A stretch of 64,000 bases of DNA, taken from Sordaria brevicollis (lineage: Eukaryota > Ascomycota > Sordariomycetes > Sordariales > Sordariaceae). This document shows positions 12,329 to 23,010 of this stretch, in pieces (positions within the stretch are counted from its first letter, which is position 1; every line of letters begins with the position of its first letter). Location: assembly GCA_033439795.1 (NCBI GenBank), contig JAUTDP010000003.1:3906001-3970000 (forward strand), read 5' to 3'. A program made the position numbers and the translations under genes. Below the pieces are notes generated by a model. The model saw nothing but the letters and a program-made list of their open reading frames with translations. It had not been told where the DNA came from and searched no databases.

Positions 12329-13428
12329 ATGGACGTGGTCCTCGAGGTCAGCGACCAGTTCATGTTCGATTACATGTACGCCTGGCTACTACCGGCGAAG
12401 CCTTCGTTTTACGACTTTCCCGACAAGACCAATGCCACCGCGCAAGCTTTATCGAATTGGGTGTATAAGCCCGCGACGGCCTTCTTCTCCCTCGAGCCGT
12501 CGCAAGCGGCTTATCAGAGTATCTGGGCCAGAGATAATATCTACCGCCAGGCTCTGTCGCTGTTCTTAATTCTATGGTGCGCGCAAACCCTCCGTTCTTT
12601 ATTGAGTGAACGCAAACATGCTGACTTCTCGCTTTCAACAGGCTCTTCGGTCTGGTAACATACTACGTTTTTGCCTCTCTCTCCTACATCTTCGTCTTCG
12701 ACAAGAAGACCATGGAGCACCCCAAGTTCCTCAAGAACCAGGTCTGGCTCGAGATCAAGCAGGCCAACGCCGCCCTTCCCGTCATGGCGCTTTTCACCTT
12801 CCCCTTCCTGGTCGCCGAAGTGCGCGGCTACTCGCTCCTGTACGACACCTCCGATCAGGGTCCCGGCCGCTGGTACGACTTCTTCCAGTTCCCGCTTTTC
12901 ATCATGTTCACCGACTTTGGCATCTACTGGATTCACCGCGGCCTCCACCACCCGCTCGTGTACAAGCACCTGCACAAGCCTCACCACAAGTGGATCATGC
13001 CCACTCCCTACGCCAGCCACGCCTTCCATCCCATTGACGGCTTCGCCCAGAGCATCCCTTACCACGTCTTCCCCTTCATCTTCCCGCTCCAGAAGATGGC
13101 GTACGTCGGTCTCTTTGTGTTCATCAACTTCTGGACCATCATGATCCACGACGGCGAGTACTATGCCAACAACCCCGTTATTAACGGCGCTGCTTGCCAT
13201 TCGGTCCACCACTTCGCCTTTAACTACAACTACGGCCAGTTCACCACCCTCTGGGATCGCCTCGGCGGCAGCTACAGGCAGCCCGATGATGACCTGTTCC
13301 AGAAGGAGAAGAAGATGAGCACGACGACGTGGAAGAAGCAGGTCAACGAAATGGAGAAGATTGTCAAGGAGGTCGAGGGCGAGGATGACCGTACCTATGG
13401 CCCTCCTGAGACTAAGAAGTCGCAATAA
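12329..13428 (+). CDS. erg-10a: C-5 sterol desaturase (ERG3 family)
   Basis: ER membrane di-iron enzyme that introduces the C5-C6 double bond of ergosterol. Exons 12329-12576 and 12642-13428; 344 aa, normal for ERG3. The fatty-acid-hydroxylase-superfamily histidine clusters are all present: HRGLHH, HKPHHKW and HSVHHFAF, followed by the conserved [19 protein letters not shown]. Hydrophobic segments precede each cluster (about residues 75-100, 127-150 and 235-255). The C terminus is a charged Lys/Glu tail. The intron has GTGCGC...CTGAC...CAG and joins LFLIL-W-LFGLV in frame. The symbol follows my recollection of the N. crassa gene next to rco-1; the family call is firm, the paralog name less so. 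Confidence 0.93.
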
Positions 13429-15354
13429 AGGACGGAAGGAAAGAGATGGAAGGTTTCAATTATTCCCGTCGATCTCGTTTTCTTCCTTTTTTGAAAAAAA
13501 AAGAGATCAAAAGGGATTGACGAATCAGCGTCATTTGGCCAAGACCAAGCCACCTGGTCTTGTGGTCTCACGATCAGGAACCCGGTTTTGGTGGTTGGCT
13601 GACACCAAGGATCCGCGTTGCTTCATGCGGTGCGGGACGGTGGCACGGACGGGTTCGGTTGGTCGCGCAGCGATGATGACCAAACACCGAACGACACCAC
13701 AAGGGTACGGATGTATCCCATCCAGAAACCCGCCGTTCGGGGTCATCGACGGAAAGGAAAAAGGTATTATCATACCGATAATGGAGGAGGTCAAATCTTA
13801 CATATAAGCCAAACGATGGGATGACGGGAAACTGGGCTGGGTTGGGACGGACTAGGGAGTTATGCTGACAACAACAAATCATGAAAAAGTTTAAAAGGAC
13901 AAGCAAGGAGTTCACTTACTTCCTGCTTGTCCGTTAGAAGGATTTTAATAACCTACAATACCTTGTACATACTTTTGATCGTTATATATACCTGCACTTT
14001 TGCACATAACAAACACGTCTCGAGTTCCTCGAGTTTATCCCTGTTGCTTGTATTGGGGAATGACGTTTGTCTGGAAGCTGACCGAACACATCAAGCAAAC
14101 ATAGCCGCAGCAGATGAGTAAGCCCGCACACAACGCCAGGTAAGATGATCCTGAATAATAATGAGCAACTTGAGAAACCGTAAAACTGAAGTCGTGTTTA
14201 TATTCAGTATATGCAGCTCGACACTGACGCTCAAACACTGGATAATGGGGCATATAATTCCGAGTTCTGTACCATTCTGGACGGTATTACCAGTGTCACC
14301 ACCGTGCTTTCCCCAAAGCTATTTCCCAGGCGAGACAGGAGGTGATACAAGCCATTGTGTTATAAATGAATAACCAAGTCACACAAACGAGAAAAAGCCA
14401 AGCAAACGCTGATATCGCTTCTTCATCTTCGATTACTTATCGACTGACAACGCAGATAAGCCCAAGCAAAAACGGGAGGCCTCCATTGCAATCTCCACTG
14501 TGGACAGCATCTCAAGCTAACTTCACACAACAAGAATAACCGGACGAAAAAGTAAGTCAAATATCGCGGGTTGAGTGATAGCATGTGATTTCGAAAGCCT
14601 GTTGGAACGGAAGATGGAACAAACACATTACAGAGAGAGAAAAAAACACAAATGGGTATTTAGATGAAATCTGGTTTAAGTAACTGAGTAGATAGATACC
14701 GCCAGACTCAACACAGCAAGGGTCAAGAATTATAGAAAAAGCCAGACGCCACCACCTCCGCCGCCCTTATGCACGTCCGGTCATGTCCACACGGGGACAG
14801 AAGAGCCGGACCTCCGGAACGTGAAAAAAAGAAGCAGAGGTAAAGGAAAGATTTCGAAAGTTGTTAGAATGATAGTATAGTGGTCGGTTGTTGGTGGTAC
14901 AGTGGTTGTAATAGTATAGAAAGGTCGAAGGAGTGTCTTTAGTTGGTTTCGGTTGGGTCCAGCCCGTCAAGTTGTATTGTATAATGTAGGCTGTGAAGAG
15001 AAGTAGAAATTCGGTTTCGCCTTCCGGGTAACTTGTGTTATGGGTTGGGTTCGAGCCAAGTCGAGTCGGAATGTTCTTTGTTGCTTGGGTTGGTCCTAAG
15101 CCGTCCGTCTGCTGTTGTTAACAGAGAAGGATGACTTCCTTGCTTGTTCCAAGCGCTGCGCAAAAACTCCCCCATCATGTCTTCCGGTGCCTTGTCTCGT
15201 TTATAACCAGGGCGGCTAGTTGGTGTCAAATGTGGTGGTTGGTTTTTCGTGATTGCGTCCAGTCCCTCCATCTTTCAGTTCGTGAATATCCCATCCATCA
15301 TATCCTCCGTGGTTCCGCCTCTTGAATCTCTCGTCGCACTCCGCATGCCCTCGC
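13429..15354. other. Convergent intergenic region, desaturase / UPF0357 gene
   Basis: About 1.9 kb between two stop codons. Only short frames without recognisable content. It should include both 3' UTRs; I see no RNA gene or repeat of note. Confidence 0.5.
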
Positions 15355-15777
15355 TTACGAAAAGCTCACAAACTTAGGATCCTTCGGCAACCCATCCGCG
15401 CTGATGCCCATTGCCTTAAACCTCCTCTCCATATACAGCTTCCTGGCATCGTCGAACTGAAGCCTCCTCCTCTTCATGATCTTGAGAATCTCCCGCTTGG
15501 CCTCGTCATCCAGCCCCGCGCGACCGTCGCTGCTGCCCACGTTGCCCGCAAGATCAAAGTCGGCCGACGACAGACCGGCTTCCATGTCCTCCTCGAACGA
15601 GTTGGAGGTGAAGGGCAGGCGCTGGTACAGGTACTCGCCGCCCGGGGCCCGGCGCAGGTAGGGTTCTATCGCATCGAAAGCGTCAAGAAAGGGCGGGAGC
15701 CAGGTGTACCGCGTGAAGTAGGCGACGGTGGAGAAGAGCAGGGTGAAGAATATGAGGGCGTAGAGGAGGTTGATCAT
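15355..15777 (-). CDS. UPF0357 / DUF2015 small membrane protein
   Basis: 140 aa single-exon protein of unknown function. I start it at the ATG giving MINLLYALIFFTLLFS (15777); the frame stays open upstream to 15918 but only with a non-ATG start and unlike sequence. One N-terminal hydrophobic anchor (residues 3-20) is followed by TWLPPFLDAFDAIEPYL. The conserved C-terminal block has DDEAKREILKIMKRRRL, FDDARKLYMERRF and DGLPKDPKFVSFS, which I recognise as the fungal UPF0357 (yeast YCL012C-like) signature. Family function is not known; the anchor suggests an endomembrane or mitochondrial location. It diverges from rpl-28. Confidence 0.82.
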   Translation of the reverse strand: MINLLYALIFFTLLFSTVAYFTRYTWLPPFLDAFDAIEPYLRRAPGGEYLYQRLPFTSNSFEEDMEAGLSSADFDLAGNVGSSDGRAGLDDEAKREILKIMKRRRLQFDDARKLYMERRFKAMGISADGLPKDPKFVSFS

Positions 15778-16714
15778 TTTGGCGGTTTGTGTCTTATATG
15801 TGTTGGGCTGTTGGAACGAGGTATCGCTTGATGGACGGTTGCGAAAGGAATGAGGTTGTCGGCCGTAAAAGGCAGAACAAACGCGCAGTGGTTTGGGCTT
15901 TGCGACAGATGCGATCACGATACTTTTCGTGCTTCGGGTTGCTCGGTACGGCTGCTGGTGCCTGCAGTGCCACTTGCGCGCGCAGAGATAGCTGCTGATA
16001 ACTGATGTAAGTCGAGTTGGGGTAGGTGCGTTAAAGGGTAAGGAAACGAAGACGGTTTGTCAGAGTAAAGTTGGTGAACAGGAACTTGAAGAAGAAGAAA
16101 GAGCACAAAGTCAAGACATGTTGGTTGTTGCAAACAAAGTCCGCGCAGGTGAGGGGATGGTCTCGGATAGGTTTAATTGATCACAAGATGGAACACGCGG
16201 CGCAGACAACATCTCGAATGAACGATATCCGCCCTGCCGCCGCCCAAAACGATTGCCAAGACGCTGCCATGCTCTTGGGACATTGGGGCCATGACGAATG
16301 CGGCAAGGGTGACAAGCTGTCGCAAAGCGCAGCGATGCCCCAACATCCCGTCGCTCGCCCAACAGCAATGGAATTCGACGCCGCGGTGCGCAGAAGCTGT
16401 CCGCTGTCCGAAGCCCAGAGATGCACAGGCCACCCCTAACCCTGTGCAGGTGACATCTTCCATTTGGGTGCTCGCCGCATGCCCGCACCACCGCCCAACG
16501 GGCAAGCTCGAGCTGGCGGCCCTCAGCAGCTGGTCAAAGCGCCAAGACAACCCTTCGTCAGTTGGCACTAGGCCAGGTTAGGAAACCTAAGCGAGCCCAC
16601 ACTGAGGGTGAATTGTCGCGTTGGATAACCAAAATCCATCTCGATATTTCGTGAGAAGTTCGACTCTGCCTCCAGTAACGCCTAGGTCTTCTTGTAGCCC
16701 CAGATCCCGCCAAA
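15778..16714. other. Bidirectional promoter region, UPF0357 gene / rpl-28
   Basis: 937 bp between two divergent start codons, so it must hold both promoters. It contains a telomere-repeat-like CCCTAACCCT at 16434 and nothing that looks coding. Confidence 0.5.
16434..16443 (+). promoter_or_regulatory. Telobox-like motif upstream of rpl-28
   Basis: CCCTAACCCT, one and two-thirds telomere-type repeats, about 270 bp before the rpl-28 start codon. Telobox-like elements are known in ribosomal protein promoters of several fungi and plants. Its use here is inference from motif and position only. Confidence 0.3.
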
Positions 16715-17520
16715 ATGTCTCTTAGCAACGTCTCTGCCGACCTCATCTGGGAGATCACCCGTAAGTTCTGATCCTGTCGAATTTCTGATCCTGGCCGATT
16801 TGGGAAGTGCGTGGACATGTCGAAATGCTGACTGTTTGTCTTTTTGCGGCCATCTAGGCTCCCAGAACTCTTACCTCGTTAAGAGGACCCAGAGCGGCGG
16901 TGTCCAGTTCTCCCGGGATCCCCTCAACCTCACCAACAAGCATGCCCGCAAGGTACGATTGCCCGAAAGAAGCGAAGCCGAGCGAACAATTTGAGATGGA
17001 GAAGATTTAAGAAAGGGGACAGTTTGGCTAACATTTGGGGAAAATAGTATGCTGGTTTCGTCAACGACAAGGTACATTGAGCAACCTCACCGACACACGT
17101 CGAATACCGACCGAGCGAAGACACGGAAACTGACAATATGGGAATAGGCCGTCGGTGTTGTCGCTGGTGAGAAGGGTGGTGTCGTCGTGACCACCAAGAA
17201 GGCTGGCTCCATCACCAAGCCCTCTGCTCGTTACACCGTCGCTTTCGGTGCTAACAAGACTGCCCGCAAGTCAGTACACCCCGACAATGACACCCGAGGG
17301 AGCTCGACAACAGCACGGAACGAATTGCTGACATGATGCCAACCCGTACAGGACCTACAAGGCTATCGCCCGCCAGGTCGGCAAGACCGGCTACCGCGCC
17401 GATCTCCTCCAGGCCGCCGTTGCCCGTGCCTCCGCCATCCGCCGCTCTCAGCGCCCCGTCAAGCCCGAGCCCGCCCAGAAGCTCCGTGGCAACGCCGCCG
17501 AGAAGGCTGCCTCTGCTTAA
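16715..17520 (+). CDS. rpl-28: 60S ribosomal protein L28 (eL28)
   Basis: Structural protein of the cytoplasmic large ribosomal subunit. Five exons: 16715-16760, 16858-16952, 17048-17071, 17148-17269, 17352-17520; 151 aa. The N terminus MSLSNVSADLIWEITRSQNSY, the central FSRDPLNLTNKHARKYAG and the Lys/Arg-rich RADLLQAAVARASAIRRSQR are the eL28 signature. Exon 3 is a 24-base micro-exon encoding YAGFVNDK; four introns in a 456-base coding sequence is typical of Neurospora ribosomal protein genes. Codon use is strongly C-ending, as for highly expressed genes. The dead transposon begins ~720 bp downstream. Confidence 0.95.
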
Positions 17521-18228
17521 ATGTACTGAGGCGTGGAGGGCGATGAGCATGCGGGGACAGTTCGAGACATCTGTGTATTAAGCCTGGAAAAGCCTCGCGC
17601 TGACAGAGGCGGCGCACACAACATTTCATGCATGGGATTGGGGTTCAAGGGACAGGAAAGGGTTGCCAGTCCCGGATTCCAGGGATGGCCATGGCGTTTG
17701 ATATCCAGATGAATCAATCAACCCTAGCAGGGTCATCGACGAACAACAACAACTTTTCGTGTTCTGGACCAAGTCGTGAGCTTGCAGCATTATATGTGAT
17801 ACTTTGAGGGAAGATGAACGAGTGGTTACCGACCGGCAAGATGACATTGCGCCCGATTCGCCGACCTTACCGCCAACTTCATCCGGCAACAACACCCGCG
17901 GCATTCCAAGAGTTTCGATCTTCATGGGGTTGTTAGGCAAGGTTGGCCATATTTGGAAAATCGTACTCCATCTCAGCTGGGAAACAACGGCCAAACCCCC
18001 TGGATTCAGGACGTCAAACTGGATGGGTTGTTGGCCTTATGACCATGGAAGCGGTATGGAAGCGGGCCTCTTCGGATGACATTAGGGCAGATCTCCCGGA
18101 CTTGCCCGAGGACGCTAAACCGAGCCGGACCTCGGGAGACCATATGTTCGGACGTAGGTACCCCTGACATGTTGACAACCCGGAGTGTTTACCGATGCAA
18201 TGGGCGACGACAAGGATCTTTGTACACT
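17521..18228. other. rpl-28 3' region up to the transposon
   Basis: About 0.7 kb of normal-GC sequence with no coding evidence. It presumably holds the rpl-28 3' UTR and terminator. It is not AT-rich, so point mutation stops at the element rather than spreading into it. Confidence 0.5.
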
Positions 18229-18237
18229 GCGGTTGAT
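18229..18237 (+). repeat. Left copy of 9 bp target-site duplication
   Basis: GCGGTTGAT, directly abutting the outer end of the left terminal inverted repeat. The same nine bases abut the outer end of the right repeat at 22164-22172, and the match does not extend on either side. Confidence 0.85.
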
Positions 18238-18383
18238 CGGAATCGGTAACCAGCGAGACCCCATATGGTAACGGGTGAGACTTTCCCCACTTACAGGTGT
18301 CAGACCGACCGCCAGACTGCAGTCCACCCAATATAGTAAGCGAACGCGCGCTACTATATCGCTGCCCAAGGACAACCTCCATC
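18238..18383 (+). repeat. Left terminal inverted repeat of the MULE
   Basis: Its reverse complement aligns to 22019-22163 over about 145 bases. There is a ~45-base block with two or three differences (from GGCGGTCGGT to GGGGTCT) and an exact outer 13 bases. Most differences are transitions. Base composition is normal, unlike the interior. Confidence 0.85.
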
Positions 18384-19639
18384 CCCGCACAACCTATTAA
18401 CGACCGTTAATTAATTATATATACTCTCTAAAGCTATTACTAACCTCGCTATTGTTGTTATAGAAGTTTTAATTACTCCCGAGTACGTTACGCAATCCCT
18501 AATTACCCTCTCGATTCGGTCTTGCCGGTCCGAACGCTAGTCGCGGTCGCGGTTACCCTAGTATATACCCACCCAACCCCGACCTTTAAAATAACGGTTA
18601 CTAATATTAATACTACTGCTACGCTATATTATTAATCCTTTTAAAATATAAGAGGAGGCTATAAATACTTTCTATTAATATATAACCCGTATTAATTTTA
18701 TTATAATAATAGATAGTAAGATTAAATGGAATAGTCGGGTTATAAGGGTAAATTTTCGTTATAATTATAATTATAAGTTTAAAAGTATTAGGTAAGGTAT
18801 TCGAAATCGGGGAATAAAGTAAACCGGTTATAAATATAATATTAAGGTTATATAATATATAAAGAGAAATAATAAGTAATTTATTGAAGAAATAGAAATA
18901 ATATATAATTACCCTATTAAATATATTTTCTTCTTTTTATATTCTTTATTTTAATTCCGCTAACCCCTTTAAAATATAGTAGATTTGGTAAATAATACGA
19001 ATTTCCGTCGGTAATAATAAAAGGATTATAAGCCGGCTATCGAATTCGTTATTAAGAGGTTATTTAGTATTATTCGTATAATTATACGGCAAATTGCTTA
19101 TTATTTTAATAATATATTCGATACTTTAAATTTATTAATAAAGGATAATTCTACCTTTAATATTAACGAAGCGGTCCGCTAAAGTAATAATTTAGTATTT
19201 AAATTATAGGGTTATAAATTTACTATTTCCCCTTAGGATATATTCAATATTTAATAGCGCCTTCGTAATATTAAATATAGTAATTACTCTTCGATTAAAA
19301 TACTACTCGATTTATTCGCTAAGTATAAAGTAAAATATAATATCGAATATTATATTAATTACTATAAGGGTAATAGTCTAAAAAAGAGGGTAAAACGAGT
19401 CTTTTAGACTTTTAAATAATATATTAAAATATAGAAGGCAAATCCGTTAATTATACTAATAAATAATATATATAAGGTAAATAAATAAATTTTCTATTAT
19501 TATTTATATTAATCTATTTATTTATTTTTATTACGTTTTTTATACTTTTTACATTTTTTATTTTTTTTCATTTTTTTCATTTTAGGGGGTTTTTAACCTC
19601 CCTTTTTTTTTATATAAATAAATAAATTTAACCTTCCTT

Positions 19640-19925
19640 TATTGAATATTATTAACGTCGATTTTCTGTATTATAATTTTAATATTGTATTTAATTTATT
19701 AAGTGGCGAAAAGGAAAAGGATTTCGATTAGTATTTCAATTGCTTTAAGAAATTATAAACGGACTATAATATTAACCGCTCCGCCGTTATTATTAGCGAC
19801 TTTTATAAGGGTTTTAAAAAAGCTACGCGTAAAGCGTACCCGAGTATCCCCTATTAATTCTACGTCTAATATATTATAAAGAATGTATACTACTATATTA
19901 TAAAGAAGTAAATATAATATAAGGA
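19640..19925 (+). pseudogene. MULE transposase domain remnant
   Basis: Reading in the frame of GGC at 19705 gives a stop-riddled but recognisable MULE transposase core. There is an FNIVFNLLSGEKEKDFD stretch, then a stop where family members have Trp, then YFNCFKKL. Next comes ISDFYKGFKKA containing the expected second catalytic Asp, and an FYV-stop-YIIKN stretch at the place of the family's C-x2-H metal-like motif. The changes (Trp and Gln codons to stops, Cys and His to Tyr) are exactly those C-to-T/G-to-A mutation produces. The element can no longer make a transposase. Confidence 0.7.
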
Positions 19926-22018
19926 TATAGGCGTAGTGGCGGGTATAATTACTTTATATTTCGAACCCCTAACGTTAATATTAATAACGTTATTTAATTT
20001 CGAGGGAAATAGACCGGATTTACCGGCTTATATCGTTAATAACGCCCCTTAAAATAACGGAGACCCCGACGAATAAGAAATTAATACCCAACCGTTTACT
20101 AAAAATTTAAAAGAGGTTACAAATAATACTACCGCTAATTGCGCTACCTAAAATAAATTAGATAACGTATAACTTCGTACTCGTAATATCCTAAATTTCG
20201 TATAAAGTAGAAGGTTCTACCCTAATATATACGAAGGTTTTATAAATAAATAAAAGAAGGTTATATATATAAAAATTAAGGTTATCTTTAAACGTATTTA
20301 GTAATTACTCTATAAGGAATTTCCGTACTAAACGCCGTTATTTAAATATTTATATAAATATTACCTTTTATAAATATACGAATTTAGTAATTACGTAATC
20401 TCAAAACTATGTAACTTTGGTATTCGAATAATTAGTAAAATTGAGTCTATATATAAGGTAATTAAATAATTCTTTAAAAATCGATTTACTAATTTAAATT
20501 AACTCTATAAATATATCTACTTCGCTTATATTATTTAAAAGGACCGTTTTACTATATAATTTATAGAAATATAGTAAAATTCGTTACCGAAATATAAAAT
20601 TATTTAAATCTTCGAAAATATATTAGGAAAAGTAGGATTTTTCTTTATAGTATTAATATAGAAGTAATATTACTATATTTATAACGATTGGCGGAGGAAT
20701 AAATAGGAGTTAAAAGTAAATTTATATGTAAATTACGTAAAAGCGTTTATAACGTAATATAATTTACTTTATAAGTATTTATTATTGGATATAATATAAT
20801 AAACCCTATTAAAGAAATTATATTTTATTAAAATAGACTAGTATTAATAATTAATCCTTAATAGTAGCGATAATTTAATTAAATAATAAAAATATAATTT
20901 TAATATATTTTCTACCCTATTTTTTCATTTTCTTTATTTATATATTTATTAATATTTATTTATATAATTATATAAAATTTAATTCCCTTCCTTAATCGCC
21001 GCTACCCTTATAAAAACGCCCTATTTAAGGCTACGGTTAATAATTACTTAGCTGGTTATACTATATATAACCGGATAAACCTAAAAGTATACGAATCGTT
21101 TAATATTAATAATCCCCCCCTATTATTAGTAAGAGAGTTAGCAAATTTAGATTAATATAATAATGTGCGCGTACCTTTTTACGACGAATTACCTAAGTTA
21201 ATATAAAGGCGCCGCGGCGGAAGAAAGAAGGGAATATAACGAAATCCCCTAATTATAAATTCTACCCCCGGTCCTTAACTTATTTAATTACCGCCGCCTT
21301 CTTAAGCGCGGGCTTTAATATTAATATTATTACGGTAATTTCTAATTCTTCCTCTTCCCTTTAATATTCCCGCTAATATTTATACCCAAAATCCTTTTCC
21401 CTAATTAGCGCCTATATTAAATTAATAGGTTAAATAATCCCTTATATTAAATTTAAGCAACGCCCGCTAAAATTAATATAGGGATTATTTATTATTTACC
21501 GTTAAATTAAATAATTTTATATAGGTACGTATAAAAGAGAATACGTTATACGTAGAACGGTTAATATATTTTTATAGCGGTATTATAAATAATTTCGTAG
21601 CGTAAGCGCTTCCTAAATTTCCCTCCTCTAACGGCTAACTTCCTCCTCCTTTAAATTAATTATAATAAGGTTCGTAGGGTTTTATTATACCGCAAATATA
21701 ATATAATCACCCCCTTCGAATTATAAGACTATTTCCAATATTAATATAGAAGTAGGGAAGAGGAGGAGGGTAAACGCTAAACGAATTAAATAGGCGGGCA
21801 TATTTCTAATAATTATAACCGTACTAAGGGTATTAAAATTAGGGTAAGTATATATACCCTAATCTATTAATATAATTAACGTAATAAGGTATATAATTGA
21901 ATTAGTAAGAACTATACTAACCGTTATAATAAATAAATAATTAATAATTTTGGGGTTTTTGAATAGCTTTACGGAAAAGAGTAATATAGATTTAGTGCGT
22001 GCGCGCTAGCGCCCCGTT

Positions 22019-22163
22019 GAGGTTGCAATGTAGTGCCTAGTATGTGGTGGCGCGCGCTCGCTTACTGTGCTGGGTGGGCTGCAATCTGGCGGTCGGTTTG
22101 GCACCTATAAGTGGGGAAAGTCTCACCCGTTACTATATGGGGTCTAACCCGTTACCGATTCCG
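22019..22163 (-). repeat. Right terminal inverted repeat of the MULE
   Basis: Inverted partner of 18238-18383. It retains many CpA and TpG dinucleotides and moderate GC, ending in GTTACCGATTCCG at the junction with the right target duplication. Confidence 0.85.
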
Positions 22164-22172
22164 GCGGTTGAT
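22164..22172 (+). repeat. Right copy of 9 bp target-site duplication
   Basis: GCGGTTGAT, identical and in the same orientation as 18229-18237. Together they mark the insertion site. Confidence 0.85.
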
Positions 22173-23010
22173 ATCAACGGCATCACCCAAAGTTCGGAGA
22201 GCAGAACAACATATGCACCTACTCCCACTGTCTGTAAGGAACATTAAAGCACATAGAACTCGCACCATATAAACAGTGGTGTAAAAGCTATCTGTAACCC
22301 CTAATGCAGTACTGTAGCCATTATTTTCACGTAACGACGTGTATATATCGAGTCTGAGGATATCATCTTCAAGGTGCTCGCTATTGCGCAATATGGTGAA
22401 CACGTACACCGTCTACCTAAGTGGGAGCGGCCAAGAACGGGGACTGGCTCACTCCGCACCTTCCCCAAATTCCCGATCCAATGGCCCATTCTCGCTCCTC
22501 CGGATGACGGGACGCGAAGGAACGAAGCGGGAAAGAGACCTGGAGAAAGAAGCGGGGCAGTTTCGTTGTCCTTGCTGCATCATGCCTCGATTTGGACGGA
22601 CTGGATGAAGGGACGGCATTAACGCCTGGCTGTGCCCACTGGCTGCCAGCCCCGCAGCCCCGGGCTCCAGCTGTACTGCGTAGGTCAAGACTTCAAGGTA
22701 AATAAGAGAAGCTCCCCCACGAGCTCCCCGTCCCCCAGGATCCAGAAGTTCCCCGTCATCTCAGTTCCAACTCTCTCCCAACCCACCCACCGAACCCACC
22801 TTGACGAATTGCCATTGTTGAGCAGCTCGTCTATATCAATGTGAGTCAAGGCCTGCGCTTCCTCGTTCCTACTTTCTTCTTCCTCTTTCCATATCTCGCG
22901 ATCCATTCAGCGCATACAACAAACATCGACAAGCCAGGATCTAGAGCTGACCCTAGTTCCTTCTCTCCAGAATTACCCCTCCCCCGCTTTAAATATCTAC
23001 AGATTTCAAA
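22173..23010. other. Promoter/leader of the malate dehydrogenase gene
   Basis: About 0.84 kb between the transposon and the mdh start. GC content is normal. The last ~270 bases (22740-23010) are rich in C and T with few purine blocks, as expected of a leader. No gene seen. Confidence 0.5.

Larger units (their letters stand above)
18238..22163 (+). mobile_element. RIP-inactivated Mutator-like element (MULE), 3.9 kb
   Basis: A complete but dead DNA transposon. Its ends are exact 13-base inverted copies (CGGAATCGGTAAC) within ~145 bp terminal inverted repeats, flanked by a 9 bp direct duplication, the hallmark combination of MULEs (compare the fungal Hop-type elements). The interior (~18395-21990) is extremely AT-rich, with CpA and TpG almost missing and TpA abundant on both strands, and has no open frame of useful length: saturated RIP. 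A reading frame anchored at 19705 still shows a MULE transposase domain on the plus strand. Long T-rich stretches at 19495-19600 and 20910-20980 may be intron remnants. It sits between rpl-28 and mdh. Confidence 0.88.

Noticed and set aside
12541..13425. 294-codon minus-strand frame
   Set aside because: Antisense shadow of the sterol desaturase exon, whose sense frame has complete histidine motifs.
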